Assembly (NCBI RefSeq): GCF_900099815.1
Contig: NZ_FNCW01000001.1
Span: 253,933 to 317,932 of the forward strand
DNA length: 64,000 nt
From: Psychroflexus sediminis
GTDB taxonomy: Bacteria > Bacteroidota > Bacteroidia > Flavobacteriales > Flavobacteriaceae
Direction: 5' to 3'
Shown here: positions 31,758 to 41,191 of the stretch, piece after piece
Layout of the letters: the number at the start of each line of letters is the position of its first letter
Position numbering within the stretch: position 1 is the stretch's first letter
Program-made: the position numbers and the translations under genes
The notes under the pieces: model-generated
What the model saw: the letters and a program-made list of their open reading frames with translations, nothing else
Databases searched by the model: none
What the model was told of the DNA's origin: nothing

Positions 31758-33230
31758 TTAGTATTTTATAGGAGCATTGACCTTGGGTAAACTGTTTTTG
31801 ATGAATGCTCTGAGATCTTCATTAGCTGCTTTTAGATCATCTCTGCGCAGGTACATCATATGTCCGCTTTCATAGGTTTTGAAATGAAGCCTATCCTGCA
31901 TCTTACCGCTTTCATCGATATGCCACATGGTATATTTGGCATTGAAATAGGTTGTGGCGCCATCAAACAATCCGGTCTGAATCATCACCTGCATGCTTGG
32001 ATTTTGAGCCATGGCCTGTCGCAGCTGTTTGCCGGTATTATTAGGTGTTCTTTCCCAGGGATACACATTCCCAAACATATTGTACTGTAAATCGGTCTGG
32101 TAATTCAGTTCATGTTTTAAGTAATGATTTATAGCCGGGGTGAAGGAATGCAGCCAGGAGGTTAATTCTGAATTATAATCCGGTCGGGTTCCAGCTTCTT
32201 TTTCATCCAGACCTAAATATCTGGAGTCCAGTCTGCCCACGGTATAGCCATCATCGATTTTCAGGGTTTTCCAAAAGGCGTTAAAGGGTAACTCTAAATT
32301 GTTTTGAAGATAAATGCTTTCGTCTACGCCAGAATAATAAGACATTTTTTCAGCCATTTCCATCCTTAGTTCAGAATCTAAAAAGCCTCCCTTGGTCAGT
32401 GCCGGAATTAACTCCTGAATCGTAAAGTATTCCACTTCATCCAGCAACTCTAAAACGGGTTTGCTTTGGAGCTCAGGTGTGAGTTTATCATGATACCAGG
32501 CCGCAGCTGCAAAATAAGGTAACCTGTTGGCTACTTCGACAGGGCCGTCTCTTTCAATTCCCAATTCGGTAGGGGAAACGAGGATAACCCCGTTGATATA
32601 CATCCAGTGTGAATTTTGAAGTTCATTGGCAAGTCCTGATACACGCGTGGTACCGTAACTTTCCCCAATAAGGTATTTTGGAGCAAGCCATTTGTCTTTT
32701 CTGGACACAAAGGTGTTGATCCATTCCGCTAAATACTCGATATCTGCATTCACTCCAAAAAAAGTTTCCTTGTCAAAATTTCCTTTTTCATCCAGTACTG
32801 GTCTTGAGTGACCGGTATTGACCGGGTTGACGTACACAATATCGGCAACATCCAAAATGCTGTATGGATTTTCTTTATAGCCGTAAGGCTGAACGGGGAA
32901 ACCTTCGTCACTAATGTTTAAGGTTCTTGGTCCGGTATAGGCTAAGTGCATCCAGACAGAGGCAGAACCAGGTCCCCCATTGAAAGAGATAACCAAAGGG
33001 CGATCCTTGTTATCTCCTACTTTGTAGTAAGTAAATTGTAAACCTGCAATAGGATCTCCTTGCTCATCCCAAACGGGTTGCATCCCGGTTTCTGCTGTAT
33101 ACTTAATTTTTTCTCCGTCGATGGTGACCTCATGAGTTGTAATCACCGTTTCATCAACCTTGAATTCAACAGCTTGTGAGAAAGCTAGAGTTGAACTTAA
33201 AATTGTAATAAAGGCTAGTATTTTTTTCAT
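31758..33230 (-). CDS. S10-family serine carboxypeptidase, secreted
   Basis: The 490 residues begin with a signal peptide (MKKILAFITILSSTLAFSQA). The family motifs are FNGGPGSASVW (oxyanion region, residue ~84), GESYGTTR with nucleophile Ser191, Asp near 423 (GLFDGATTYF) and His near 457 (YESGHMMYLR), forming the catalytic triad of S10 peptidases. It removes C-terminal amino acids, probably in the periplasm. Monocistronic; upstream 165 nt hold no clear promoter. Confidence 0.93.
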   Translation of the reverse strand: MKKILAFITILSSTLAFSQAVEFKVDETVITTHEVTIDGEKIKYTAETGMQPVWDEQGDPIAGLQFTYYKVGDNKDRPLVISFNGGPGSASVWMHLAYTGPRTLNISDEGFPVQPYGYKENPYSILDVADIVYVNPVNTGHSRPVLDEKGNFDKETFFGVNADIEYLAEWINTFVSRKDKWLAPKYLIGESYGTTRVSGLANELQNSHWMYINGVILVSPTELGIERDGPVEVANRLPYFAAAAWYHDKLTPELQSKPVLELLDEVEYFTIQELIPALTKGGFLDSELRMEMAEKMSYYSGVDESIYLQNNLELPFNAFWKTLKIDDGYTVGRLDSRYLGLDEKEAGTRPDYNSELTSWLHSFTPAINHYLKHELNYQTDLQYNMFGNVYPWERTPNNTGKQLRQAMAQNPSMQVMIQTGLFDGATTYFNAKYTMWHIDESGKMQDRLHFKTYESGHMMYLRRDDLKAANEDLRAFIKNSLPKVNAPIKY

Positions 33231-33395
33231 GTTTATAAATTTTTGCCCTAATATAATTAAGGCATTTATAATTATCTACAATAAGTCTGCTATTTTATTT
33301 GGTCTGGCTTTTTTACTGATATAAAATCAGCCCTGCTTAAGCGGCAGCATTTGTCTGGCTTCTTTGCGTTTTAAGAATCGCAGTATCTACACCTT

Positions 33396-34382
33396 TCAGA
33401 TTTCAACCGGATTGATCAACTCCTGGTTTTCTTCAAATTGAGAAATATCGCTTAAAACCGATTTTGAAATTTCGTTGAGTGCTTCTTCGGTTAAGAAAGC
33501 CTGGTGCGAAGTGATTAACACGTTAGGGAAACCTATTAATCTCAGGATCAGATCATCGTCAATAATATGTTCAGATAAATCTTCAAAAAACAGCTTTTCT
33601 TCCTGCTCATACACATCTATACCCAAATAACCAACTTGTTTCTCTTTTAAGCCTTTAATAACGGCTTCAGTATCGATAAGAGCTCCTCGGCTGGTATTGA
33701 TCAGCATACAATTGGGCTTTAATTCTTTTAAGCTGTTTTCATTGATTATGTGTTTGGTCTGCTCGGTCAGTGGGCAATGAAGCGAAATGATATCACTTCT
33801 CCGAAACAAATGATCCAGTTCAACGTAATTTACCCCTGAATTTTCCAAAGCCTGGTTTGGATAAGGATCATAGGCCAAGACATCACAACCCAGAGCTTTC
33901 ATGATTTTACAAAAGGCTTGTCCAATTTTCCCTGTGCCAATGACCCCTATGGTTTTATTATGAACATTGAAACCCACCAGGTTAGTTAGAGAAAAATTAC
34001 ATTCTTTAACGCGGTTATAGGCTTTATGAGTTTTTCGATTGAGTGTCAAAATCAGGGCCAGGGCATGCTCGGCAACGGCTTCTGGAGAATAGGCCGGAAC
34101 GCGAGAGACTTTAATGCCATATTCATCTGCAGCTTCTAAGTCTACGTTATTAAACCCTGCACATCTCAAGGCAATCAGTTTTATACCGTGCTGATGAAGC
34201 AGCTTGATGACCTGCCTGTTTATGTGGTCATTTACAAATACACAAACCACATCAAAACCACTTGTCAAGTTACAGGTATTCTCATTTAAACGCGTTTCAA
34301 AATAAACGATATTCTGGGTTTGGTTGTGAGCGTTGAAGTAGGTTTTGTCATAAGGTTTGGTGCTAAAAAAGGCTACTTTCAT
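33396..34382 (-). CDS. D-2-hydroxyacid dehydrogenase (D-lactate dehydrogenase-like)
   Basis: The 328-residue NAD-dependent enzyme has a Rossmann nucleotide-binding motif GTGKIGQAFCKIMKALGCDV (residue ~148). The catalytic Arg is in NTSRGALID, the Glu in GIDVYEQEE, and the His in LITSHQAFLTEEAL. The substrate-domain motif RCAGFNNVDLEAADEYGI and the length fit the LdhA-type fermentative D-lactate dehydrogenases. It reduces pyruvate or a similar 2-oxoacid; exact substrate is inferred. Confidence 0.9.
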   Translation of the reverse strand: MKVAFFSTKPYDKTYFNAHNQTQNIVYFETRLNENTCNLTSGFDVVCVFVNDHINRQVIKLLHQHGIKLIALRCAGFNNVDLEAADEYGIKVSRVPAYSPEAVAEHALALILTLNRKTHKAYNRVKECNFSLTNLVGFNVHNKTIGVIGTGKIGQAFCKIMKALGCDVLAYDPYPNQALENSGVNYVELDHLFRRSDIISLHCPLTEQTKHIINENSLKELKPNCMLINTSRGALIDTEAVIKGLKEKQVGYLGIDVYEQEEKLFFEDLSEHIIDDDLILRLIGFPNVLITSHQAFLTEEALNEISKSVLSDISQFEENQELINPVEI

Positions 34383-34414
34383 AGGATTTAGGTTTTTGCG
34401 GAGAGATTTGACAT

Positions 34415-34422
34415 CAAATTTA
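34415..34422 (-). promoter_or_regulatory. Candidate -7 box of the hydroxyacid dehydrogenase gene
   Basis: The minus strand reads TAAATTTG, a full TAnnTTTG match, placing the transcript start near 34408, about 25 nt before the ATG. The -33 position has TTCG rather than TTTG. Confidence 0.4.
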
Positions 34423-34537
34423 AGCTAGAAAACTGTGATTCGAATAACTTTAGAATAAAATATCGACAGCAGGTCTAAGATTCGTCAAACGCCTGACATG
34501 AGATCTGTTATCACTAAGTTAAATCAGGATAGGCCTC

Positions 34538-34571
34538 AAAAAAAAGCCGCTTCTAATGAAAGAAACGGCTT
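34538..34571 (-). terminator. Terminator of groSL
   Basis: On the minus strand AAGCCGTTTC pairs with GAAGCGGCTT (one G-T pair) around an 8-nt loop and is followed by T8. It lies 26 nt after the groL stop. Confidence 0.9.
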
Positions 34572-34596
34572 AAGATTTATGTTTTATGGGTGATGC

Positions 34597-36255
<1,659 letters not shown>

Positions 36256-36531
36256 TTAAACGATTGCAAGGATGTCATCCTCTCTCATGATGAGGTAATC
36301 CTGATCTTCATGCTTGAGTTCTGTTCCTGAAAACTTTCCGTAGAGCACCATATCTCCAACTTTCACTGTCATTGTATGGTCTTTTTTTCCGCTTCCTACA
36401 GCTACCACTTTACCGCGTTGAGGTTTTTCTTTTGCTGTTTCTGGAATAATAATTCCGGAAGCTGTTTTGGTTTCTGCGGCCTGAGGCTCTACAAGCACTC
36501 TATCTGCCAAGGGTTTAATGTTTACTGCCAT
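36256..36531 (-). CDS. groS: Co-chaperonin GroES (10 kDa)
   Basis: The 91 residues include the mobile loop around [27 protein letters not shown], which contacts GroEL, and the roof segment. There is no CIRCE inverted repeat upstream, so HrcA control is not indicated. A TTGGCAC motif lies about 48 nt upstream (36579-36585). Confidence 0.99.
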   Translation of the reverse strand: MAVNIKPLADRVLVEPQAAETKTASGIIIPETAKEKPQRGKVVAVGSGKKDHTMTVKVGDMVLYGKFSGTELKHEDQDYLIMREDDILAIV

Positions 36532-36569
36532 TATAAATAAGTTTTTAGGTTAAATTTTCTAAATTATAG

Positions 36570-36585
36570 TCCAAAAGTGTGCCAA
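36570..36585 (-). promoter_or_regulatory. Weak sigma-54-like box upstream of groSL
   Basis: The minus strand reads TTGGCACACTTTTGGA. The -24 half (TTGGCAC) is a good match, and the -12 half (TTGG instead of TTGC) is imperfect. Spacing to the ATG (about 39 nt) suits a sigma-54 promoter. It could also be a chance match in an upstream region that has no TAnnTTTG box. Confidence 0.3.
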
Positions 36586-36607
36586 TAGAAAAGAACTGTC
36601 AATAAGC

Positions 36608-36645
36608 AAAAAAAAATGCCAGCTTGTCATAAGCTGGCATTTTTA
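36608..36645 (-). terminator. Terminator of the miaB-secG operon
   Basis: The stem ATGCCAGCTT/AAGCTGGCAT (36616-36640) has a 5-nt loop and T9 on the minus strand. It is located just after secG and separates that operon from groSL. Confidence 0.92.
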
Positions 36646-36662
36646 ATTATAAAAATCTTATT

Positions 36663-36992
36663 TTATTCCTGATCAACAGGAGGTAAATCGTTGGGTTGAG
36701 TATTTTCAACAGGAACCTGATTTTCATCGAGCAACTTAGAGTCCTGACCAGTTCTGTTGTTTATGATAGTTACATTGGATAGTAATATCAATATCAAAAG
36801 CAGGGTAGCAAGTGCCCAGGTGCTTTTATCTAGGAAATCTGAGGTTTGTTTTACGCCTCCGACTTGCTGAGAGCCGCCACCGCCAAACGATGAAGATAAG
36901 CCGCCGCCTTTAGGATTTTGAACCATGATGACAACGATTAGTAAAAAGGCTACGATTACAATTAGGATTAAAAATATGGAAAATGTACTCAT
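36663..36992 (-). CDS. secG: Protein translocase subunit SecG
   Basis: The 109-residue protein has two transmembrane helices (FLILIVIVAFLLIVVIMVQ and LATLLLILILLSN). The conserved loop NPKGGGLSSSFGGGGSQQVGG, a SecG hallmark, lies between them. An acidic Pro-rich tail follows. It assists SecYE. Its ATG overlaps the stop of the preceding gene by one base (TAATG), as at each junction of this operon below the activator gene. Confidence 0.96.
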   Translation of the reverse strand: MSTFSIFLILIVIVAFLLIVVIMVQNPKGGGLSSSFGGGGSQQVGGVKQTSDFLDKSTWALATLLLILILLSNVTIINNRTGQDSKLLDENQVPVENTQPNDLPPVDQE

Positions 36993-37762
36993 TATAATTT
37001 ATTTTCTTTAAGTCTTTCTATTTCTTGAATTTGGTCTGCAAAGAAACTACTTTTTTCGGGATTATTCAAAATTAATATCTTAAATGCTTGAATGGCTTTG
37101 TCATATCGTTTCTGCTCTATATAAACTCTAGCCAGAGTCTCAGTCATAAGGCTGGAGGAGGGTTCGTGTCTCGCTTTTATTTTCTCGGAAGTTTCATAAG
37201 ATCTTGTGGGTACAATTTTGGGATTGTTTTTGATAAACTCGTCGATCACCTGGAACTGAGGATTCTCGGTAAACTGTTCCCGGACCTCTTTCTTTTCTTG
37301 CAGAGGCTGAATTTGAGTGAGCTTCAACCATTCTTTAAAGGAATGCGTTTCAGAAGCATTAAAATCCAAAGGCCTGCCTGTTTCTGCAAGGCTTGACGGA
37401 TCTTTCTCAACAAAGAGCTCGGGATCGTTTATTTGAGTGGCCAGCTCCTCATTGATTTCAAATTCGGTATTTGCTCTTTCGTGCTCAATCAATAAATCAA
37501 TTTGATTAGCAATTTCCAGTTGAGAAAATTCTTTAGAAGTGATAAAATCGAAAAGTACCGCCCTGTCTTGGGTTCTTGCTGCCGTCTCTTTCAGAAATCT
37601 ATTGTAATGGAAACTTCCATAATGTTTTAACAGCTTCAGTTTTATAGCGTAAAGCGACTGGAAGTAAGGGTACTGCTCAATGACTTCATCTATGGAATTC
37701 AAAGTTCTGGTTTCGAATTGCATGGGAGATTTGATAAGATTGAGTAGAGTTTCTTTATCCAT
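36992..37762 (-). CDS. Conserved helical protein with C-terminal TPR-like repeat
   Basis: The 256 residues have no signal peptide or membrane segment. Residues ~1-110 are helical and unknown. The C-terminus (ETLARVYIEQKRYDKAIQAFKILILNNPEKSSFFADQIQEIERL) is one TPR-like helical hairpin with the canonical A-Y-A-F spacing. It overlaps lptE and secG by one base on each side, so it is translationally coupled to envelope-assembly genes. A scaffolding role in the cytoplasm is inferred; a specific function is not known. Confidence 0.85.
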   Translation of the reverse strand: MDKETLLNLIKSPMQFETRTLNSIDEVIEQYPYFQSLYAIKLKLLKHYGSFHYNRFLKETAARTQDRAVLFDFITSKEFSQLEIANQIDLLIEHERANTEFEINEELATQINDPELFVEKDPSSLAETGRPLDFNASETHSFKEWLKLTQIQPLQEKKEVREQFTENPQFQVIDEFIKNNPKIVPTRSYETSEKIKARHEPSSSLMTETLARVYIEQKRYDKAIQAFKILILNNPEKSSFFADQIQEIERLKENKL

Positions 37763-38262
37763 TACCAGTTGGTTAGTGAAGCATTAAAAACATCCTGTGT
37801 TATCCTTAAAAATATTTCCTCGATAGCCTCTTCCCTTACAGCTCCCGTTAATAGGGCGTTTGCGGGGTAGTCGTAATAAAATGAAAACCTCTTCTCAAAA
37901 TCTTTTTCCGGGTCCAAAGTATTGTAGAATCTGACGTTTACCTCTATGGTCAGTCTGTTCTGAGCCGCCCTGCTATCTGCAGTCGCGGTCATAGGAGCAA
38001 TATAATATCTCGTGATTTCTCCTTCATAAATCAAGTCCCCGTTCTCATTTACCAAACTCAAATTGGTTTGATTTTGAATTAGATCCTGGAGTCTTAATGT
38101 GAAATCTCTATCTATTCCTGGCTCTACCAGCTGAGCATTATTTTGAAAGAAATTGACTTGAAAAGTCTCAGCATTTCCGGTATCTGCTCCGGTAAAAGAG
38201 TAATACCCGCAGGATTGCAGGCTTAACAGAACGAGTAGGGCTGTAAGGAATCGTATTTTCAT
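37762..38262 (-). CDS. lptE: LPS-assembly lipoprotein LptE
   Basis: The 166-residue protein has a lipobox (LSLQSCGYYSF, Cys18) and the LptE fold. The CGYYSFTG start, the segment FQVNFFQNNAQLVEPGIDRDFT and a C-terminal helix with IFLRITQDVFNASLTNW are typical of the Bacteroidota version. LptE plugs the LptD barrel and delivers lipopolysaccharide to the outer leaflet. lptD is not in the window. One-base overlaps on both sides place it firmly in this operon. Confidence 0.9.
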   Translation of the reverse strand: MKIRFLTALLVLLSLQSCGYYSFTGADTGNAETFQVNFFQNNAQLVEPGIDRDFTLRLQDLIQNQTNLSLVNENGDLIYEGEITRYYIAPMTATADSRAAQNRLTIEVNVRFYNTLDPEKDFEKRFSFYYDYPANALLTGAVREEAIEEIFLRITQDVFNASLTNW

Positions 38263-39533
38263 TATAAATCGTATTGCTTAATTTTTCTGTACAGGGTTCT
38301 TTCGCTGATTCCTAGTTCGTCTGCCGCGGGCTTGCGTTTTCCATGATGGCGATCCAGAGACTTTTTGATGAGTTCCACCTCCTTGTCCTGTAAGGACAGC
38401 GTTTCTTCTTCCTCAATATCTTCGGCGTAGTCATAGGGATCTTCAAGTTTTGGTTCCGTCTCTTTCGGTTGTTTTTGATTGGGAAACTGCAAAATTTCCA
38501 ACTGCTCCTCATGAGATTCATCAGAAAATTCTTTTTCAGTAGCAGTTTCGCCGTATACTTTCTTAATCAGGTTGATGTTGTCCTCCTTAAAGGTTTCATC
38601 ATTTTCCTTTTCCATGAGCTCCAAAGTCAGCTTCTTGAGATCATTCAGGTCATTTTTCATGTCAAAGAGTACCTTATACAGGATTTCTCTTTCATTGCTA
38701 AAATCGCTCTTTCCCTTTTTTTCTTCTGAAATTACTGAGGGCAGATTAGAGCTTTTAGGCAAATAATGGAGCAGGGTTGCTTCATCGACCTCCCGTTCGG
38801 TTTCCAATACTGAAATTTGTTCGGTGACATTTTTGAGCTGACGGATATTTCCGGGCCAGCTGCAATTTTCTAATGCTTTGATGGCTTTTTCGGACAGCCT
38901 TATCGTTGGCATTTTGTATTTCAAGGCAAAATCCGAAGCAAATTTCCTGAACAACAAATGAATATCCCCGCGTCTTTCCCGCAAAGGCGATAAATGAATT
39001 TCCACGGTGTTCAATCGATAATATAAATCCTCTCTGAATTTATTTTCTTTGATCGCCTCAATCATATTCACGTTGGTGGCAGCAACAATCCTTACATTGG
39101 ATTTTTGAACCTTGGAAGAGCCTACTTTTATGAACTCTCCGGTTTCCAGCACCCTCAGGAGTCTCACCTGAGTCGTCAAAGGCAATTCTCCAACTTCATC
39201 GAGGAAAATGGTTCCGCCATCGGCTTCTTTGAAGTAACCGTCCCTGGCCTGATTGGCGCCTGTAAAAGCGCCTTTTTCGTGGCCAAACAATTCACTGTCG
39301 ATAGTGCCTTCCGGGATGGCGCCGCAGTTGACGGCGATATATTTGGCGTGTTTTCTATGCGATAAGGCGTGGATAATTTTAGGCAAGCTCTCTTTTCCAA
39401 CACCGCTTTCTCCAGTGACTAAAACCGAAATATCTGTGGGAGCCACCCGTATGGATTTCTCAATCGCTCGGTTGAGACTCGCATCGTTTCCTATAATTTC
39501 AAATCGCTGCTTGACAGCTTGTGTTGATTCCAT
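38262..39533 (-). CDS. Sigma-54-interacting AAA+ transcription activator without receiver domain
   Basis: This is a 423-residue enhancer-binding protein. The AAA+ domain (about 10-250) has Walker A GESGVGKE (41-48), the sigma-54-contacting loop GAFTGA (88-93), Walker B IFLDE (109-113) and an arginine-finger region LYYRLNTVEIHLSPLRERR. Then comes a ~115-residue charged, acidic, largely unstructured insert (265-380) and a Fis-type HTH (RKPAADELGISERTLYRKI). There is no N-terminal sensor, so activity may be set by the insert or by expression. It sits between miaB and lptE; targets are unknown. Confidence 0.93.
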   Translation of the reverse strand: MESTQAVKQRFEIIGNDASLNRAIEKSIRVAPTDISVLVTGESGVGKESLPKIIHALSHRKHAKYIAVNCGAIPEGTIDSELFGHEKGAFTGANQARDGYFKEADGGTIFLDEVGELPLTTQVRLLRVLETGEFIKVGSSKVQKSNVRIVAATNVNMIEAIKENKFREDLYYRLNTVEIHLSPLRERRGDIHLLFRKFASDFALKYKMPTIRLSEKAIKALENCSWPGNIRQLKNVTEQISVLETEREVDEATLLHYLPKSSNLPSVISEEKKGKSDFSNEREILYKVLFDMKNDLNDLKKLTLELMEKENDETFKEDNINLIKKVYGETATEKEFSDESHEEQLEILQFPNQKQPKETEPKLEDPYDYAEDIEEEETLSLQDKEVELIKKSLDRHHGKRKPAADELGISERTLYRKIKQYDL

Positions 39534-39546
39534 ACTCAGGTTTTAT

Positions 39547-41004
39547 TTAGGATAAAGTGGATTGCATAGGTCCATAACCTACGGCCTCACCAATGAGAGT
39601 CGCACTTGTGCATTCATTCATTTTCACCAGCACGTAGTCCCCGACTTTGTAATTTTCTTTAGGAAATACAACCGTTGTATTTTGTGTATTCCTGCCACTC
39701 CATTGCAGGTCAGATTTTTTGGACTCCTTTTCGATGAGCACTTCCTCCACCTGTCCGAGGTGTTTTTCAGTGGTCAGGCGAGAGTGTTTTTGCTGTAAAT
39801 CGATAATTTCCTGTAGTCTTCTCTTTTTGGTAGATTCCGGAATGTCGTCTTTAAATTTCTTAGCGCCCAGGGTTCCCGGTCTCTCAGAATAGGCGAACAT
39901 ATAACCGAAATCATACCTGACGTATTCCATAAGCGATAAGGTATCCTGATGATCTTCCTCGGTTTCTGAAGGAAACCCGGTAATCATATCCTGGGAAATA
40001 CCACAGTCCGGGATAATAGATCGGATATCGTCTATCAGTTTAAAGTACTCTTCCCGGGTATGTAAGCGATTCATTTTTTTCAAAATTCTATCGCTGCCGC
40101 TTTGCACCGGTAAATGAATATAGTTGCAAATATTATGATGCTTAGCCATGATTTCTATAACATCCAGCGTCATGTCCTGTGGATTGGAAGTTGAAAAGCG
40201 AATTCGCATGCCTGGCTGAGCTCTGGCGACCATATCGAGTAAGCTGGCAAAATTGACAGCGGTTGCCTTTTGCATTTCGGTAGCCTTTTTGAAATCTTTC
40301 TTTAAGCCGCCGCCATACCACAAATAGCTGTCTACATTCTGTCCCAAAAGAGTGATTTCTTTAAAACCTTTGGCCCATAAGTCATTGACTTCGTCCAGAA
40401 TACTTTTGGGGTCCCGGCTTCTTTCCCGGCCTCGGGTGAAGGGAACCACGCAAAAGGTACACATATTGTCGCATCCTCTGGTGATGGAAACAAAAGCGGA
40501 AACCCCGTTGCTCTGAAGCCTTACAGGCGATATATCGCCATAGGTTTCTTCTTTGGAAAGAATCACGTTGATGGCATCTCTTCCATTTTCCACCTCGTCC
40601 AGTAAATTGGGCAAATCTTTGTAGGCATCAGGTCCTACAACCAGATCCACGATTTTTTCTTCTTCCAGGAACTTCTGCTTTAAGCGTTCTGCCATACATC
40701 CGAGGACACCGACTTTCATAGAAGGATTATCTTTCTTGACGGCATTGTATTTTTCCAGACGCTTTCTTACGGTCTGTTCCGCTTTGTCTCTAATCGAGCA
40801 GGTATTCACGAGGACAAGGTCTGCTTCAGCCAGATTATTGGTCGTGTTGTAGCCCTGTTTATCCAGGATGGAGGCTACGATTTCGCTGTCGCTAAAGTTC
40901 ATAGCGCAGCCATAACTTTCAATATAAAGTTTTTTAGAATTGCTTTTATTCTCTTCTTTTACCAGGGTTTGACCCTGCAGAGTTTCATCGATAATCTTCT
41001 CCAT
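39547..41004 (-). CDS. miaB: tRNA-2-methylthio-N6-dimethylallyladenosine synthase MiaB
   Basis: This 485-residue radical-SAM methylthiotransferase modifies A37 of tRNAs reading U-starting codons. The N-terminal UPF0004 domain supplies the Cys of [21 protein letters not shown] and GCMAERL for the second cluster. The radical-SAM CxxxCxxC is in [24 protein letters not shown]-terminal TRAM domain follows. The frame is open to 41055, but the promoter at 41026-41056 and family alignment put the start at the ATG ending at 41004 ([12 protein letters not shown]). It is the first gene of the operon that ends with secG. Confidence 0.97.
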   Translation of the reverse strand: MEKIIDETLQGQTLVKEENKSNSKKLYIESYGCAMNFSDSEIVASILDKQGYNTTNNLAEADLVLVNTCSIRDKAEQTVRKRLEKYNAVKKDNPSMKVGVLGCMAERLKQKFLEEEKIVDLVVGPDAYKDLPNLLDEVENGRDAINVILSKEETYGDISPVRLQSNGVSAFVSITRGCDNMCTFCVVPFTRGRERSRDPKSILDEVNDLWAKGFKEITLLGQNVDSYLWYGGGLKKDFKKATEMQKATAVNFASLLDMVARAQPGMRIRFSTSNPQDMTLDVIEIMAKHHNICNYIHLPVQSGSDRILKKMNRLHTREEYFKLIDDIRSIIPDCGISQDMITGFPSETEEDHQDTLSLMEYVRYDFGYMFAYSERPGTLGAKKFKDDIPESTKKRRLQEIIDLQQKHSRLTTEKHLGQVEEVLIEKESKKSDLQWSGRNTQNTTVVFPKENYKVGDYVLVKMNECTSATLIGEAVGYGPMQSTLS

Positions 41005-41025
41005 GTAAAGCTTTGTAATTTGGTG

Positions 41026-41056
41026 CAAAGATACACGATAAGGTTTGACTGACAAA
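41026..41056 (-). promoter_or_regulatory. Promoter of the miaB-secG operon
   Basis: On the minus strand: TTTG (41056-41053), 19-nt spacer, TATCTTTG (41033-41026), an exact Bacteroidota consensus. The predicted transcript starts near 41020, 16 nt before the chosen miaB ATG, and rules out the upstream start at 41055. Confidence 0.78.
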
Positions 41057-41145
41057 CTGTCATTTTGTTCTTTTAAAAATTTATTATGAAGGATAAAAAT
41101 ACTAAGTTTGAGTTTTTGAGGGAAGGACTTTAGTGATGTTTTTAA

Positions 41146-41173
41146 TTGAAATCCAAAAAATCGTATACTTTTG
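41146..41173 (+). promoter_or_regulatory. Promoter of topA
   Basis: TTG (41146-41148), 17-nt spacer, TACTTTTG (41166-41173). The -7 box is a perfect TAnnTTTG; the -33 box is shorter and slightly closer than usual. It is divergent from the miaB promoter about 90 nt away. Confidence 0.6.
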
Positions 41174-41191
41174 CACTATAAATAATATCCA

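Noticed and set aside
36570-36585. Firm assignment of groSL to the sigma-54 regulon
   Set aside because: The -12 element does not match well; kept only as a weak candidate site.
41005-41055. Longer miaB reading frame
   Set aside because: It overlaps the predicted promoter and adds residues not typical of MiaB.
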